DNA of 64,000 nt from Snuella sedimenti (lineage in GTDB: Bacteria; Bacteroidota; Bacteroidia; Flavobacteriales; Flavobacteriaceae), in NCBI RefSeq assembly GCF_016428595.1, contig NZ_JAELVQ010000010.1, positions 1 through 64,000 on the forward strand. Direction: 5' to 3'. This document shows, piece after piece, positions 62,687-64,000 of the stretch. A program made the translations under genes and the position numbers. Position 1 is the stretch's first letter. Every line of letters starts with the position of its first letter. The notes under the pieces are model-generated. The model made no database searches. It had not been told where the DNA came from and saw only the letters and a list, made by a program, of their open reading frames with translations.

Positions 62687-64000
62687 TTAGTTAACTCTGT
62701 AAACAGGGTATTGCAAATGTGCTTTTTCGTAATGTTCACTTTGTTTGTGTAGCCAGTCTAATTGCGCATACCAATTGTTGTTAAATTCAGTTAAGTCTTT
62801 TTTCCTGTGTTCAAAGGCTTCCTTTAACCCTGGGTTGTCATTTAATAATTTTAACGCCTTGTCTTCCCAAACATAAGGAGAGAATCCTTCTTTTTGCTGA
62901 AGTATTGTGTCAAAGAAGTTCCAATTAAAGAAGGAGTCGAAAGCTTGCGGTTCTAGGGTCTCTAATAAATACCTAAAGGCATATTGCTTGGTACTTATTA
63001 TATAATCACCTTTTGAGAAGGTAATTTCTTTTTCTTCCTTTGTTATTTCAGTATTGTAATGGGAGTAATGACCTTCATAAGGTGCTTTTTTTGTTTCAAA
63101 TGATTGAATCTTATAGCTTTCAACTGTAAGTGTGGTGTCCTTTTTAAAAGGAGTCATTTTAACCTGATTTAGTTTTAGTAAGTCGATTACATTATGCCAG
63201 CCTTGGGGAATAACATAAGCAGAAGGGGTTTTTACTTTAAGACTCGGAATAAAGTGGTTTTGGTAAGGCGTGTCTTTTGTAAACGGTTGTGTTCTATAAA
63301 ATTTAAGACGATTTTTACCTGTAATCTCACTAGGAATGCGTTCGCCTTTAAACCCTTTAAAATTCACGGTACTCGTTTTGGTGGTATCAATTTTCCAATC
63401 TAATGGGTAGTATTTGCTTTTGTGTAATTCTAAGGGTGCTTCTTTTCTAATAGCAGTAATTTTTTCACCATCTTCTTCGGTAATTTCAATCATACTTTTT
63501 AAAAGTTCGTAAGTGCCTTCAACTCTTTTTGGGTATGGCTTTAGCATGTGTGTTTCAATCATCATGCCTAAGGTGTTAAATAAGGTTGTATAGCCAGTTG
63601 AATACCTTGGGTAATCCATAAATTGGGAAAAGCCTTTTTCGGGTAGATTATTGAAAACATTTACATAAGGCGTAATATCCCAATGTTTTTTAGTTAATTT
63701 TTGTTCTAGTTTCGGCATCATGCTGTCGTTTAAATAACCGCCTAATTTGCCGCTAAGTTTATTATGTTGGGTAAATAAATGTGTAAGCGTGTATTGGTAG
63801 TCGGCACCATTGCTCACATGCGTATCAATAAAAACATCTGGTTGTACTAAATGAAATATTCTTGTAAATGCTTTTGCATTTTTGGTATCACATTTTATGA
63901 AATCTCGATTTAGATCGTAGTTTCTGGCGTTGCCTCTAAAACCATATGATTTTGGTCCGTTTTGATTGGTACGGGTTGTAGAGTTCCGGTTTAAAGCCCC
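62687..64000 (-). CDS. M14-family zinc carboxypeptidase, C-terminal part (5' end outside window)
   Basis: The frame is open from the right edge to the stop at 62687, 437 codons. An apparent GTG start at 63817 is internal, because the sequence upstream in frame continues the family pattern: NQNGPKSYGFRGNARNY, NYDLNRDFIK (substrate-binding Asn-Arg) and DVFIDTHVSNGADYQY, whose His is the third zinc ligand. The first zinc motif HxxE lies beyond the edge. The C-terminal region contains a domain ending WYAQLDWLHKQSEHYEKAHLQYPVYRV. Related Bacteroidota proteins are secreted peptidases; the signal peptide cannot be checked here. Confidence 0.87.
   Translation of the reverse strand, partial: GALNRNSTTRTNQNGPKSYGFRGNARNYDLNRDFIKCDTKNAKAFTRIFHLVQPDVFIDTHVSNGADYQYTLTHLFTQHNKLSGKLGGYLNDSMMPKLEQKLTKKHWDITPYVNVFNNLPEKGFSQFMDYPRYSTGYTTLFNTLGMMIETHMLKPYPKRVEGTYELLKSMIEITEEDGEKITAIRKEAPLELHKSKYYPLDWKIDTTKTSTVNFKGFKGERIPSEITGKNRLKFYRTQPFTKDTPYQNHFIPSLKVKTPSAYVIPQGWHNVIDLLKLNQVKMTPFKKDTTLTVESYKIQSFETKKAPYEGHYSHYNTEITKEEKEITFSKGDYIISTKQYAFRYLLETLEPQAFDSFFNWNFFDTILQQKEGFSPYVWEDKALKLLNDNPGLKEAFEHRKKDLTEFNNNWYAQLDWLHKQSEHYEKAHLQYPVYRVN

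Noticed and set aside
63817-63819. GTG as the start of the M14 peptidase gene
   Set aside because: The frame continues upstream to the window edge and encodes conserved M14 motifs, so the codon is internal.

Overview
The window is a low-GC chromosomal segment from a member of the Flavobacteriaceae (Bacteroidota), most likely a marine, polysaccharide-degrading one. The reasons are a SusC/SusD starch locus, a PorV/PorQ-family type IX secretion protein, a long Bacteroidota-type NusB, DUF3276 and DUF1573 proteins, a 46-bp-repeat type II-C CRISPR array, and promoters of the Bacteroidota form TTG-N(19-23)-TAnnTTTG. The genus cannot be told from this sequence alone.

Region 1 (1-5.1 kb) is a decayed type II-C CRISPR-Cas locus. 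Only the C-terminal third of cas9 remains, cut at position ~111 by what looks like the end of an IS1595-type element. A REP-associated (RAYT/Y1) transposase sits between cas9 and cas1, and its own coding sequence holds a 33-bp palindrome. cas1 and cas2 look intact. They are separated by a 264-bp spacer whose last ~144 bp is an inverted copy of the 5' leader of an amylase gene 4 kb away. The array has ten repeats and nine spacers, and one two-spacer block is duplicated. A repeat-internal promoter and a terminator at the cas2-proximal end suggest it is read leftward.

Region 2 (5.1-26.5 kb) is a complete alpha-glucan utilisation locus. susC-susD-susE-like-amylase run rightward. lacI, an MFS sugar transporter, pgmB, GH65 maltose phosphorylase, GH97, two GH13 enzymes and a GH16 run leftward. 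The logic is: capture and first cuts at the surface (SusE-like protein and an amylase sharing the same starch-binding modules), import by SusCD, periplasmic trimming by GH13/GH97, MFS uptake of maltose, then phosphorolysis to glucose plus beta-glucose-1-phosphate and isomerisation to glucose-6-phosphate. Regulation is by a LacI-type repressor, with a perfect 14-bp operator in the lacI-susC gap.

Region 3 (26.9-64 kb) is mostly housekeeping: secA, a DUF2795 gene, a PduO-type adenosyltransferase, a methyltransferase, an ABC-F ATPase, a five-gene exopolysaccharide cluster, a DUF4105 (Lnb-like) protein with a PorV/PorQ-family protein, pssA, a TerC gene, lptB, an AhpD-like gene, tatC, kdsD, recQ, a cyclophilin-FKBP fusion, a DinB/YfiT protein, a GNAT, a thioredoxin-like gene, a csaA-like gene split by an intact IS3 element, a DUF3276 gene, an ABC exporter, nusB, a DUF1573 gene, yajC and an M14 peptidase running off the right edge.

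The most unusual feature is in the intergenic DNA between 31.4 and 53 kb. At least six gaps hold long, phase-locked arrays of degenerate 7-bp (sometimes 8-bp) units. Several unrelated unit sequences occur, in both orientations, and four of the arrays begin within a few bases of a stop codon. One gap holds a five-copy higher-order repeat whose copies differ in length mainly by multiples of 7. Another has G-triplets at exactly 7-bp spacing, a canonical quadruplex pattern. Several MITE-like and dispersed palindromic repeats add to the picture of an actively rearranging genome.
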